Part shown: positions 24,803 through 36,379 of the stretch, in pieces
Layout of the letters: the number at the start of each line of letters is the position of its first letter
How positions within the stretch are numbered: position 1 is the stretch's first letter
Source: Macrocybe gigantea
Taxonomy: Eukaryota; Basidiomycota; Agaricomycetes; Agaricales; Callistosporiaceae
Direction: 5' to 3'
NCBI GenBank assembly: GCA_011319805.1
Contig: SJRY01000179.1
Coordinates: 1 to 45,241, forward strand
Length of the DNA stretch: 45,241 nucleotides
The notes under the pieces: model-generated
The model's input: only the letters and a program-made list of their open reading frames with translations
Told to the model about the DNA's origin: nothing
Databases searched by the model: none
Made by a program: the position numbers and the translations under genes

Positions 24803-26367
24803 TTGAGTTTGCACAGCGGTGGATCCTAGGAGCGAGAGCGTTGTGGGGAGGTTCACCACTTTATTGTGCCACATTTCAACTGAACACTTACTGTTGACCG
24901 CATACTGGAATAACTGATCGATTCATGTGCATGATCTAGGCGTACTGTTTCCATACATCGGCCGAATCGCCGCCGTTTGATACGCAATTGATCCTTGGCC
25001 TTTCATGAGATGGCCGTCAAGAGCTCGACGAAACGCCCTTTAGGGATGTCACAGCCATCGAGACGTTTACCAGGCGAATATACACTTCCTCCAGAGACAC
25101 GGACAGCGAGTCATGTCCGCATTGCAAAGGACCGACCATCGGCTCGCAGACTTTGAAGTGAGAAATATCGGAGTAATGTTTCCTAGGGCCTCGGCCTCCA
25201 TGTCAAATAAGCCGTGGACAGTCCTTTTCAGACGCGCTTCTGGGCACTTTCTGGGCCAGCACATCGATCGAAATAGAAAGCATAGTGCATGAACGGCGAG
25301 ATGCGGCTGGAATGGGCAGGGGCCATGCCTTCATGATCTGCCCTGACAGTCAGCCCCGGCGACTGCCTCTGCTCTTCGTTAATTGAACTGGCCAGAAGGG
25401 GTTATCCATGAGGACGGTTATGCCTGCCCTGTGCTCTGCACCACAGAGGCGTGTGCATGGTGTCCATTGTGATCAGGCGGACCACGCTCGACGGAGATGC
25501 GGACGCTTAGTTGTCAGGAATATTCAACAATAATTGCCGAGTGGGTCTCGAGTCCACACGTCATCAGGAGCCAATGGCATATCGCCAACAAGTCCATCAA
25601 GAACTGTGAACATCGAGAAAAACACTGGACTCGATGCCCATTTCATCTGATGTAGAATGCCAATGAATTACATCTGCTGGACGGGCAACGCCGGACACTA
25701 GACAGGCGACGTTCTCATAAGTCTTCGTATGCATCAAGCCCACGCAATGATGTAATGTGATATATTATATTCCTAGGATGTACTGATAACTGTTCCGAAA
25801 CCAGAACTACGGATGTGAGAATTTCATCCACGACAAAATACCAGTTAGAAAGCACCTTAGTATATATGTATATAAAGAAAATTTCTACAAGTGCTCAGTA
25901 ATCGTACAATCGAAATCGAAAGATACAGCAGGCGTTTGTTCGGCGATAATGCGGTAATCCGAGAAAAAGGAGAAAGGGGGCCTGGATCCTGGAACCTCTA
26001 GAAAAAATGGATAGCAATCGAAATAGGTGATAAGCAGCAAAGCATGCAGGTGAATCGAACCTCTTGCTGGGATATAAAACGAACTAAGGTGATGAGGTAG
26101 AAATGGGCTATATCAGTCTCATTTTGGTACATTCAAGGAGGATTGAGGAGCGAAATTTCATGACAGCGCTTCGATTGCCGTGGGGAAATATTGATCATAA
26201 ATGGGGAATAAAAGGACAGAAAAAGGATATAGGGCCATAAAGGGTTCCGGTTTGCGGTAATGCTATATATGCAGCAGGATAAGATCAGACATGGAAAAAC
26301 GAAAAGACGATGCCGAGGGCCACACTGCCGTTATCGGCAACTTGAGTTGTGTGATTTGTAGAGCATG
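24803..26367. other. intergenic stretch, no gene recognised
   Basis: About 1.5 kb between two convergent genes, so it should hold both 3' untranslated regions. A short TA-rich patch lies near 25858-25875. One frame of 65 codons (25067-25264, -) has no support. Confidence 0.45.
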
Positions 26368-28828
26368 TCACAGCAGCTTTGATTGCTTTAGGTGCTGGCG
26401 GATGACCATATCCCTAACTGGAGAAAGAAAACAACCATCAGATTGCAAAAGCTTGGACGATGTTCGAAAGCGTTTACCGCTAGCGATGATTCCTGCCGTC
26501 GTTGCCGTATCCTGGGAGAGGGAAAGTTTTAAGACAGAAACTCCGTGTGGCAGACATATAGACACGCACTGTCACTGATGTGCAAAAGGCGTAAAATTTT
26601 CGCGGGTTCGGCGAATATTCTCTGTGAATAGCGCTGAATTTCCCCCTCAAATCTTTGGAGTGACGTGTGAGCGACGCAATACCTTGAGAAACGAGGGAAT
26701 GACTGGCTCAGAGGGTGAGGAACGTACATTTGCTAACATTATCAAGATCATTTTCTCGATCGCCATAGCTCTTGATATACCTGGAAAGCCTGTGTAAGAT
26801 AACAGTGCGATTAACAACAGAATTCAATCAGAAGGACCGAAGGTGAGATTCTAACCTGATTCCAGATTTGAGCTTAGCGTCGAGTATGTCACACTTGTTG
26901 AGGAACAGAACAAGGTCAACGTTGGCAAGGAGCTTGTTCGAGCAGACCGCTTTCCATAATAGCACCGAATCCTCCTAATAAAGAGGACTTGATTGAGGAT
27001 GCCATGCCAATAAACAATTGCACCAGGGGACACGTACTAGGCGATTTACAGAGCGGTCCTCAGCCAGGACCTGATCAAAACCCGATATAGGAGCCAGGAA
27101 GATGATTGCATCCACTGCGGGTCAAAGTTCAGATGATCTCGAGATATGGCGATGTCGTGCCATTAAAGGAGACTTGCCGTCATCGAAAAATGGGACCCAA
27201 GTAGCTGGGAGTGAATAAGCAAAGCGGTCAAGATGACTCGGCATACGGAAAACACTCACGACGCTTTAAAAATGTTCGATAAGGCGAAAATCCCTCAAAT
27301 CACGAATGACAAACAGGAACACGTACCTGACTTCTGCTGCCGCCGACGTCGACGATCCGCCACTCCGCTCCATGATCTCGTCCTGCAGTCACCTCCATTT
27401 CAAACTTGTACTCGCATACACCTACAGTTTTTAGGCGGGCTTTCAGCACGTCGTCTGACTCGCAATAAAACTGTCAGCATTGCGTCGTACTCGTTATTGT
27501 TCAAGTGCATACCATCTGTTGGCATGTATTTTAGCGATGATATGCGCTCCAGGTCATTAAGAAAACTGGCAAAAAAATTCTTTGAGATCATGCTACGACC
27601 AGAAAGGAGCATATAGGGACTTACAAACCGGGAGACTCTTCCAAACGGACCTTTTTGCGTCTGAGAATTTCGCGAACGGCCTCGTCATTCCACAACGCAA
27701 TCATGTCTTTGCGACAGGTATGAAGAACTTGCTGTGACTCGTCCGGAGTCTCCAATCCGGTGTCGCCGGCACTATTGGGCCTGCCATTCTCCCGATTGAC
27801 GTGGTCGTCATCGTCAGAATTGAAGCTTGCATTGTTCACTCTGGCCTTGGCTAATGCTCCTCTCCAGCCTGGTCCAGGCCGGACAAAGATTTCCTGGTGC
27901 GGTAAGAGCTGCTGGAGACATGCTGTGGAGGGTACGAATGAGATGAGGGACCAAGGTGCGTCGCTTCGTCTTCGTTTGGAGGAACGAGTTTCGCGATCAG
28001 GAGCTGTTCGACGTGACGCAGAGGAGCGAGACGGGTCTTAAGTGCCTCCAGCGGCGTCGATGCTAAGGTGACAGAGGAAGGGTTCGACCTCGAGGCTTGC
28101 ATCTCAGAGTCAGATTCTCCATCGGATTCGCCGCCAGAATCGACGCGTATTGTTCCGAAGTTGCTGTCTTCGGTGTCGTCTTGGGGTGGGAACGAGTCGG
28201 ATGTGGGGAGTGGCGGGATGTGGCTCGGCAATGGCGGTGGGTGCGATCGGCTGCGAGAACGAGAGCGACGGGGCGACGTGTACGGAGAAGTTCGCGGGGA
28301 GACTGACTGGACGGAGGAAATGGCTTCAAGAATGATTCGTATTGATCGAACAATGTTCAGCTGGATAACGCCGCGCCATAGTATGCGTTCTTCCCGGAAC
28401 GCTGTCGGCGTGTACAACCGCTGGAATTCTGCACGTTTCATGGATTCAATCGCCTATGCAAATGCCTCTGCGAGAAGGACAAGATACTCACGTCTGAGCG
28501 TCGTGGACTTGCCTGAGATATAATTAGCGCAACGGAGAAAGGAGTGAAAGAGGGACAGACCTGACTCGCTTTGGCCCAGGAGAAGAAGTCGTACGATGCG
28601 TTTCTTCCTCCGAGCCTGCTTCTCTGCCTTTATGCTTGCGTCGATGGCCTGGCTCACCCTGTTCGCTTCCTCCTCGCGTGCGAGACGTAGTTGACGCTCC
28701 TCAGATGTCTCGTCTGGGGGTGGCCTCAAAAATTCGTCGAGAGGATCGTAGTCGTCGTGACTGCGGGCTGCGGGCACAGGCATGACCATTGAAGATGGCT
28801 GGGAACGGAGGGAGAGAGAGCCAGGCAC
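26368..28828 (-). CDS. Atypical G-protein alpha subunit
   Basis: A multi-exon gene from ATG 28828 to TGA 26368-26370. The P-loop is LLLGQSESG-KSTTLR (split by an intron), then FQRLYTPTAFREERILW and VIQLNIVRSI. Switch I has ARLKTVG with the usual Arg and Thr. Switch II reads DVGGSRSQ, with Ser where the catalytic Gln normally sits. NKCD gives guanine specificity, TSVTDTATT is the TCAT-like motif, and the tail is VIRQHLKQSKLL. A disordered Ser/Arg/Pro-rich insert of some 75 residues breaks the helical domain. The N-terminus MPGSLS lacks a Gly2 myristoylation site. Many mushrooms carry expanded families of such G-alphas beside the canonical ones. One intron (27115-27177) begins with GC. Joins near 27300 and 27890 are uncertain. 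Confidence 0.92.
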
Positions 28829-31277
28829 ATTGAATCGGCCCAGAAAACGAGATGAGACGCTCCTCGCTATTCATCATGTGATGCATTTTCTATCACGTGC
28901 ATTCCTCTTTTCCCAGGCACCGAGGAACGATCACCCCTGGCATCCGCCGGTCATCGCCCAAAATCGTCCACAGTCCCCAAAAGCTGTCTACACCATCGGT
29001 ACCTGGGAGAACTTGGAGACCATCTGATCTGCCGTCCTCTCCTGACCCAGCAGGCAGTTGCTGTAATTACTCACGTCAACCGCTGTTGCATGTTCAGCGG
29101 TCTACGTACGGAGCTTTCATTTGGCCTTTACAACACACGATACGCAACAATAATCTACCAAGCGGACCCTACATTACTGCTTCCGATATCTTGTGGAGTT
29201 GACGTGCAACCACTCACTGGATCCTCGACTCTAGACCTCGTATCATCCCTTCATTCAAACAAAGGAAAAAGAAGTGCTCTTGCATACAGCTCCATCTAAT
29301 ATAGCCGCCACAGATGCTTGGATGCCCGCGCGTACCATCGAACACGACCCTCAGTTTCACCCAAAAAATCTCAACATCTCACGTTTTTCACAAGCCCATC
29401 TGACCCAGCACATGTCCGCTTCCAATGCTTACGAGAATATGTCGTTCACTCGAGGCCGGCCTGGTTGGGCCGGTATTTAAACTACAGTTCCTTCTTCGTT
29501 CCTGGAATTTTCTGCGTATGGTAATGACACTTAGTTTCCCAACGAATCCGACAGACCACCCCTCAGCCACGGCACTCCAAGCACGACACCGCCGTCATTA
29601 GGGTCTCAGAGCTGTGTATCATCATCCGGGACCCCATCTTCCACAGCTCAAGTTGAAAGCTGGTGTGCCTGCAACATCTTGCGCGATGTTCGAAAATCAG
29701 GTACCCAATAAACTCTTTATCTCACGAGTTACACCAGGCACGAGCCAAGAGTTCCTAGAAAGCTCAAACGCCGAATTCACACACGCGCTGATAGCTGCGG
29801 AGAAATGCAAGGGCACTCTCAAAGCTTCTCTCGTCTTCCTATCATATTCTGCCCGAAACCGGACGCCCAATCTGTCAGGATCTTCCATCGCTTGTCCTCC
29901 TTTTCGAGTGCATCACACCGCCACCTTGCGTGCCTTTACCCCTCGAATCTCCCCCTTTGCATTCAGTTCTATACTTGACTTGCTCATATAGCGCAGTGCA
30001 ACGTCCGTTATAGGCAATCAGCACACGACCGTCTGGAAAATCAAAAACTGCGGGTCCGGAAGGACAGGGATGCTTTCCATAATGAACTGCTTACCCGTGT
30101 CTATCTAACCCCGACCGGTTGGAGAATATCTTTAGCTCAAGCTTTTTAATAATTCACAGCTCCCCGAGTCCCAGGTCGTTCCCAATTCCTGCTGCTAAAC
30201 CCCGTTGACAGATTTGCACAAGTTTGGGCTACCATATACTGAACGTATGATCCAATCAAGAAAGCGCGCTCTAAAGTCGATGTCAGTCACGACATATGCC
30301 AGCTCAGGTCAGTGTGTGATCAGTTTTTAACACAAGGTGGAGTGCTGCATATCGTTTTGACACGCCAATTCTGTTGATGTGGGTATTGTTATCCCGACCG
30401 TTTCATTCCGAAGTCCCAAAGATGTGACATGAGTGTGCGTTTCTCTCGCGCTGACCGCTCCTAGAGAGTTATGCATATCCCTCATCAGAACGCCCAGAAA
30501 CTTGTGATCAGATAAGCGCGCATCATGGCATTCCACACCCGCCTCTGCTATAGGCCACACAGGCATTGCTGTCACTACTCCCCTCGCTCTCTGAGGCTCC
30601 TTCCTCGCTCGACGGCAACGCACAGATGCATATCGTAAGTTCACGTCGCAGGCAGCCCAGCGACTTAGAGGCGAAGCAATACCGGTGGTCTTTAGGTTCG
30701 CGCACGAGTTTATTGGTGCCGATGCCTCATCACACGATTAATCGTTGATAATCCTCCTTATGAGTTATCGTTCTTGGCCTTCTCTTGAGTTGTTGCGCCA
30801 CGTTCGTCCAAGAGCCCTCGTTTGAGGGTCATATCAGCAGCAGGCAGTCTGGCACCCCTACAGTAATACAAATGGGGCTGGTGGAGCTGGTGGAAGATTC
30901 CCAAAGGACTCGCAGATTATCGCCGGCGAAAAGCGATCCCCCTTCTCACACCCCTTCCCGTTTTGTCTGAGCAACCCAGGGGCGGGCGCCAGAGCCGGCC
31001 TCATGCTGCGCGCGTTTTTTTTTCTGCGAAGTTGCCGTCTGACGTTTCCAGCTTTCTCCATCGGGAACTGGTCAGGTCTGGTCCGACACGCGGATATGTT
31101 CGGCGAATTTCCATGCTGCTTTCAAACACGGGATGCAATGATGCACGACCTCGGGTAACCTCTTCCCCGCCTGGACTCAGGAAGGCCGTCTGGCGTAATT
31201 GCCTTCGGTGGTGCACGGTTGTCCTATGCCACGTACGCCCTGAAGATGTATATTATTTAATATAAAAGCTTTTCGGT
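28829..31277. other. long intergenic stretch before tRNA-Val(CAC)
   Basis: Frames of 60-125 codons on both strands lack motifs. The longest plus frame (29614-29991) and its minus shadow (29697-29888) do not resemble known families. No gene is supported. Confidence 0.4.
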
Positions 31278-31356
31278 GGTTCAGTGGTCTAGTGGTTATG
31301 ATCTCTGTCTCACATGTGGTCACAGAGGGTCTCCAGTTCGATCCTGGACTGAACCA
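31278..31356 (+). tRNA. tRNA-Val (anticodon CAC) with a 6-nt intron
   Basis: A 79-nt gene. The acceptor GGTTCAG pairs with CTGAACC plus discriminator A. The D-arm and the T-arm (TCCAG-TTCGATC-CTGGA) match the tRNA-Val(UAC) at 3102. The anticodon stem TCTGT/ACAGA encloses CTCACA, then TGTGGT, then C. Removing the six bases TGTGGT after position 37 gives the standard 7-nt loop CTCACAC, anticodon CAC (Val). A T6 run follows at 31359-31364. The insertion sits exactly at the canonical intron site. Confidence 0.93.
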
Positions 31357-31358
31357 TG

Positions 31359-31364
31359 TTTTTT
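31359..31364 (+). terminator. Pol III T-run for tRNA-Val(CAC)
   Basis: Six T residues start three bases after the tRNA end. Confidence 0.7.
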
Positions 31365-32295
31365 ATGCCCTGTATATTTGCTTTCATGCGTCGCACAGCA
31401 TCCCTGCGTTTCGTGACCAGACGAACCCCCCCCCCCCCCTCATGGAGAATTCACTAGCTCATCACCGAAGCTCTTTGATCCAAGACCTATGCCAGATTGA
31501 GCCCTGTTCGCCCTGGATGTCGCCCAATGGTTGCAAGACGTCACAATACGGACACTGATCATGACACGAAGTGATTCGAGGATGAGCAGTTGACTGCAGA
31601 TGATGCAGATGACATCGAATGATGTGAACGACAAGAGCACAAAAGAAAAAAAAATTAGAACAATTCAGCCGCAATAGGCGCAGACCCAGTTGTTCACCTA
31701 TGCCGATGATGCGTAGACTGTGCCTGATCGCACATCCGTGAAAGGCGAAGTCAGCTGCCAGGTCCTGCCAAAACGCACCGCAAAGATCAGATCAGGTCAA
31801 AGGAAATGGTTTGTTCAGTTCAAAGGGCGGGTCGACTCGATGGTTGCATCAGTCTCTGGGAAACCATCATCTTCCCAGAGCATGTAGATGCCAAAACCAA
31901 CAGCCATGAGGATGAGGCTTCCCGAATGTGACGACCGGGTTCGTAATTGCGAGGATACTTAGATGGTGGTCTTCTCCAGATGTACCGTCAGACATTCCAT
32001 ACAGTCGATCTATAGTGATGTGAGTAGGACATTATCATATTATCATTGCAGGCCCAAATCCTTCAGCAAGGTTCCATTGATTGCTTGCGCGAGTTCTGTA
32101 TACAAGGTGGAATTAATGAGCCATGCACGAGATTTCTACCTGCGTTATTATACATGATGCACACTAACAAAAGTACAGCGATTAACCCATGTCATTAAGT
32201 CGCGCATATATACATAAGTCCGTGGTATATTAAGGCATCGTCAAGCGGCAGCTGGCGGCAATGTAGACATAAACAAAAAAAAGGAGAGGGAGGGA
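31365..32295. other. intergenic stretch between tRNA-Val(CAC) and NIPA gene
   Basis: Contains a run of C residues at about 31427-31439 and the likely 3' untranslated region of the NIPA gene. No coding signal was seen. Confidence 0.4.
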
Positions 32296-34046
32296 TCACA
32301 GTCTGGGCGACCGGCTCGTCGGTGTCCGACCGTTGCCGTCTATTGACAGCTGCCGACTCGGGATGGGCGAATTGCTGTGACTCCGAGACCCGCTCTGTCG
32401 AGTCGCGGCGACGGCGCCGCCGTTCCTGAGCGTCGCGCTCTTCTGCAGATGCGTGCGCTCCGTCGCGTTCAACACATCATCATCGTCCTCATCCTCGTCG
32501 TCATCGTCATCGTCGCCCACATCGTTCGCGTCCGACTCGCGCTCCTCCCGCAGCCGATGTAGGCCAACGTTCTCGCCCTCCCGCGTGTCGTGCTCCCCAA
32601 AAGCGTTGAACAGTGTCGTCGTCTGATTGCGGTACAGTGAGCTGCGGCGCCCATGTCGTGGCGAGGGCGCAGGCCCGATCCGAGCGTCGTTCCAGCCGTC
32701 CGTAGATAGACGGCCCTGAAGACTCAGACGTGGGTTCATCAGGCCGCCTTCTAGTGTCGAGTGCCCGTTTTGGTCGAGCGGTGGCTCTGGTCTCCGGGAG
32801 ATGTTGAGCAGGTGCACACCTAGAAAGATGACAATGAAGCCGCAGAGGAGTGACACGGTGTCTTTTCCTCCAGTCGTGTTGAAGCCTTGAAAGAGAATGA
32901 GGGACGCAACAGCCGTCGCGGTGGAGAAACCAACATAATACATGGGATTTACACTTTTGCAAAACGATGGTTTAATCAACTAGCGGCTTCAAACATGAGA
33001 GAGGAGGAAGCGTACACGTTCGTCGAAAACGTATCCAGAGCCTTGTTGAAGTAGTTCATCTGGACTAGAATACACAATGCAACGATGATTCCGAACACGT
33101 AGGTGCTGGGATGGGTGAACTGATTTTTGCCTCCAAATGTCAGCTTGACGGCGACGCCGAAACCCTTGATAGCCATGACGGACACTGATCCGACAAGCGA
33201 GCAGATAGAGATGTAGACAACAGGGTTGGTTCGACCGTATTTTGGCACGACTCCGTAAATCATAACCAACGAGAAGACGAGTACCGTGAAGCAATATAGT
33301 AGAAAACCTGCAAGAAGTAGGCCTTCGAACCAAGCAGGAAAGTGCTTTGCAGGGGTCATGGCGCACCAGGTCGTAAAGCGTAACTTAGAATTTCGTCGAC
33401 AGTCTCTACGGGCTTGTCCTCCGGCGCATGTAGTACGATGATTAATGAGCCAACCAAACACAGGGTGCACCCCAGGCGTCCCAGATGACCTAGTTCTTCG
33501 TTGAGCAGGAACGATGCCAATACGGCGCTGAATATGGCAAAACATCAAACGACAGATGAAATGGAAAGAGAGAGTTGCATACCCGATCAACACACTAAGC
33601 GCGCCTAGCGGCGTTACCAAAATTGGAGGAGCGAAGGTGTAAGCTGCAAAGTTGGCGACTGTAGGTACCGGAGATGAAATTTAATATTTTCCACAAGGAC
33701 AGGTCTGTGCATACTTTCGCCTAGAACAACTACGAAGCGATGTTGAGCACGTAGAGATATGATCCAGGGAGGGCGAACGTACGAGTTGACATGCCAGCCC
33801 ACCATATTGGATTCCGCAGGTACGATAGATTTTCTGACGCCGACTGAGCACCGTAAGCGGAATTGCGAGCCGCGGCATCGTTTAGGCCCTAGCGAGTGGT
33901 TGATAGAAAAACGAAGAAGTCAGAAAAAGCACAATGTCAATCATGTCCTTAGAAGGCACAACCTTTTTAGTGATGATGAAACTCGTCCCGATGGCGAAGG
34001 AACTGGAGACCGCCAAAGCAAGGCCAATGTATTTGTCCTCAATCAT
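32296..34046 (-). CDS. NIPA-type magnesium transporter
   Basis: A multi-exon gene from ATG 34046 to TAG 32296-32298. The N-terminus MIEDKYIGLALAVSSSFAIG opens a chain of about nine hydrophobic helices. Family landmarks are KKGLNDAAARN, LRNPIWWAGM, GEIANFAAYTFAPPILVTPL, GALSVLIGAVLASFLLNE, GSLIIVLHAPEDK, VQMNYFNKALDTFSTNV, VNPMYYVGFSTATAVAS and GFIVIFLGVHLLN. This is the DUF803/NIPA fold, an Mg2+ carrier of plasma or endosomal membranes. The C-terminal tail of about 170 residues is cytosolic, Ser-rich and carries a D/E run (DDDDDDEDEDDDD). A microexon of 15 nt (33715-33729) is required to read LVLGEI. The first coding exon and upstream sequence are duplicated at 36380. The window's other Mg2+ transporter, MRS2, is unrelated and distant. 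Confidence 0.92.
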
Positions 34047-34332
34047 GGTTGAGGATGTCGAAGGCTTATTTTGAGAAGAAAAGGCAGGCCGCAGGCCGAG
34101 TGGACGATGGAGAGGGCGGCCTGTAAAGGGTAGGAGCGGGCTTACCAGCGTATTGAGCTGGTCGTTGCTCTTTCGTGGCAATCAGAGTTCCGCCACGTGC
34201 TCTTGTTTGGTCGACACACAACACAAAAGCGGAAAGCCATTGTCCAGTCATTACCGACACCGTCCACGCTCCAATCGTTGCTCGAATATTGCGACGTTTT
34301 GAGATAATTCTCCATCCCATAGATCCGCCTTT
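34022..34332. repeat. duplicated segment, copy 1 (NIPA 5' end plus HNH 3' remnant)
   Basis: This segment matches 36380-36757 in the same orientation with substitutions and small indels. Shared blocks include ggccaatg...ttgtcctcaa, gtggacgatgg, gagcgggcttacc, aaaagcggaaagccattgtc and taccgacaccgtccac. It holds the NIPA start exon and, at 34251-34330 on the minus strand, a remnant of the HNH C-terminus (RIYGMENYLKTSQYSSNDW). Confidence 0.85.
34251..34330 (-). pseudogene. C-terminal remnant of an HNH_2 gene
   Basis: The minus-strand frame reads RIYGMENYLKTSQYSSNDW, nearly identical to the C-terminus of the intact HNH protein (RIYGMNNYLNTSQYSSNDW) at 36641. The rest of that gene is absent here; the kinase gene begins 47 bases beyond. 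The matching N-terminal fragment lies at 35880-36230, on the far side of the kinase. Confidence 0.75.
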
Positions 34333-34376
34333 ACGTCAACTCCAGGGGTCGTAATTATCCTATCTCGACATCGTCC

Positions 34377-35774
34377 ATGCTGGCGCCCGATGATTTCCAC
34401 TTCAGTTCCATGGAGACTACCGAGGATATGACACGTTACGTCCCCGGAGGTTATCACCCTACTATTATCGGTGACATCCTCGGCCCGTCCGACTCTGCGG
34501 AAAACAGTGAGAGAGGGTTACGCCAGTATAGGATCATGCACAAGCTAGGCTTTGGGTCATACGGGACAGTGTGGCTAGCCGAGAAGACAGATTCAAGCAA
34601 AGCATTCGTTGCACTCAAGATCGCAACGGCTGATGGTGGTCTGACGAGGGAGGCGGTTATGCTCGAAGCGGCCTCTAAGATGCAAACCAACGGCAAGCAG
34701 CCACTCCATGTCCTGACCCTGTTGGACCATTTCACTGTGCATGGCCCTAATGGCGCCCATTCTGTCCTGGTGACGGACGTTGTCGCCCCCATACTTTCAC
34801 TTCTGTCCCCTAAGCGCCTCCCGCTTTGGCGCAAAATTGCTGCACATGGTCTCGCGCAAGCTGTAGCGCACTTACATGCTGCAGCAATCGTTCACGGAGG
34901 TGCGCTGTTTGCTCCCATTGTCAACGCCCCTCCTGACCCCCCCTCTGGACCTGCACCTCGGGAACGTCGGGCTTGCTATTCCGGAGCTCGCCAATCAGCA
35001 CCCAGACGACATCATGCAAGACCTCAGCCCACACGATCTTACCATTGTTCTACCTAGCTCGTCTGCCATCCAAACGCCCTCATTACCCGCTTACGTCGTC
35101 GCGCCATGCGCTCTTGCGACATACTACGACAGAATCGCCCGCTCAGACCTCCCTCAGACGAAGATATATGACTTCAGCAGCGGTGAGCCACTTTTTCTGA
35201 CCACACACCGCTTCCTGATCATGCCTCCTGAAGCCCATGAAGCCGGGACGCTACCTCCGAGCTTCCAATGCGCGGCGGAAGCCTGTGCTCCAGAGCTGGT
35301 TTACGCGCGAGTTGTCGAGAAGACCGCTAACCCACCCGTCGAGCCTCCAGCCGACGTCTGGGCCCTCGGTGCCGCTGTGCGTCCTTGCTCGCTTTTTCCT
35401 CCCACACTGACGCTGATCCGTGAGCTCAGATTTACGAGATCGTTGCTGGATCTTCACTCTTCCGTGGCATTGGCATGACCGGCCTTCCCCGTCGAATGGC
35501 CGCCATAGTCGGCTCTCTACCATCAGGATGGCAGAATTGGTATGCTAGCCTGTCTGAGGCACCAGAAGTCTCGCCCAGCGCTGCAGATGCTTGGTGGACA
35601 TCACGTCGGCAAGCGCTACACACGAATTGTGCAGATGAGGCAGACACGGACGCCTTGATTATGCTCTTGAGGAAGATGCTGGTCCTCGACCCCGCGACGC
35701 GGCCGACGGCAGCAGAGGTCTTACAAGATCCATGGTTCTATAGACTTGTCCGCGTGGAGCGAGTCGCAAATTAA
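34377..35774 (+). CDS. SRPK-like serine/threonine kinase with a broken splice acceptor
   Basis: Three exons (34377-34899, 34949-35376, 35430-35774) would give 431 residues in phase. The N-terminus TRYVPGGYHPTIIGDIL and the P-loop YRIMHKLGFGSYGTVWLAEK are those of fungal SRPK-like kinases; VALKI carries the ATP Lys. The catalytic loop is HGDLHLGN and the metal site IYDFSSGE (DFS in place of DFG). APELVYAR, PPADVWALG and the RKMLVLDPATRPTAAEVL region complete the C-lobe. The first intron (34900-34948) has a normal GT donor, but its expected acceptor reads CTCTGG, not AG; no AG lies between the donor and the catalytic loop. Unless a GT-GG splice is used, the kinase is inactive or a young pseudogene. 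ATG 34410 is an alternative start. Confidence 0.8.
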
Positions 35775-35919
35775 TGACTGACCAGGCCAACATAAAATCA
35801 GTCAGTCATATCGGCGTTTGTCACCGCAGCATCTCATGAGCTCTTGAGCTCACTGAAGAAAGAGGAGAGTCGATTCATCTCAGAGGAAGACGTTTCGGCT
35901 GCATTGAACCTTGTGCACG
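35730..35919. repeat. direct repeat, copy 1 (kinase 3' end / HNH fragment)
   Basis: Matches 40321-40519 in the same orientation. Shared blocks include acttgtccgcgtg, gtcgcaaattaatgact, aaaatcagtcagtcat, gagagtcgattcatctcaga and gctgcattgaaccttgtgca. It covers the last kinase codons and the 3' end of the truncated HNH copy. Confidence 0.88.
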
Positions 35920-36230
35920 TGCCGAGTAGTTGAGCCTTTAGCAGACCACTTCTTCGGAGTATGCTTTGCATTGGCTCGAGTCGTTTGATCGTCATTCGGA
36001 TAGGAGCTGGGTGAAGCTGACGAACTCTGGCGCGTGGCCTCGGACAAGTGACCGTCATTTCGCGAATATGTGGAAGGTTCACGCTGCGTTGAGTGTTTCA
36101 CTGCCTGCCTAAGCACGTCAGGCAACATAGTATTTGATGGCGGGGAAGAAAAGAGAGTTTCTGAGGCGTCGAGAGAGCTTTTGCGGTTTTCATCTGTGAG
36201 GGAGCCACACTCACTGCACTGGTGATGCAT
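35880..36230 (-). pseudogene. N-terminal fragment of an HNH_2 paralogue
   Basis: A 116-codon frame from ATG 36230 that aligns with the first 117 or so codons of the intact HNH gene at 38373: SSLDASETLFSSPPSNTMLP against SPLDASESPPSSPTSTAMLP, and ANAKHTPKKWSAKGST against ANAKHTPKKRSARGST. It stops just before the HNH domain would begin (…VQCSRNVFL), so no nuclease core remains. This matches the N-terminus of a copy whose C-terminus is at 34251. A short expressed peptide is possible but unlikely. Confidence 0.75.
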
Positions 36231-36379
36231 TCAGAATCAACAATTCATGAATGCAATTGTCTGACAAACTTGTGGACATGGGCATCGGTATATTCGTCAA
36301 CATCATCGTATTTAGGCTGCTATGACCCTGGTTTGATGGTAACATATAAAACACGTCTTCAGTATTATAAAAATGATTT

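Noticed and set aside
25740..25880. AT-rich patch as a replication origin
   Set aside because: Short and without any defined motif; basidiomycete origins have no consensus usable by eye.
31427..31439. Poly-C run as a regulatory element
   Set aside because: A simple homopolymer with no supporting context.
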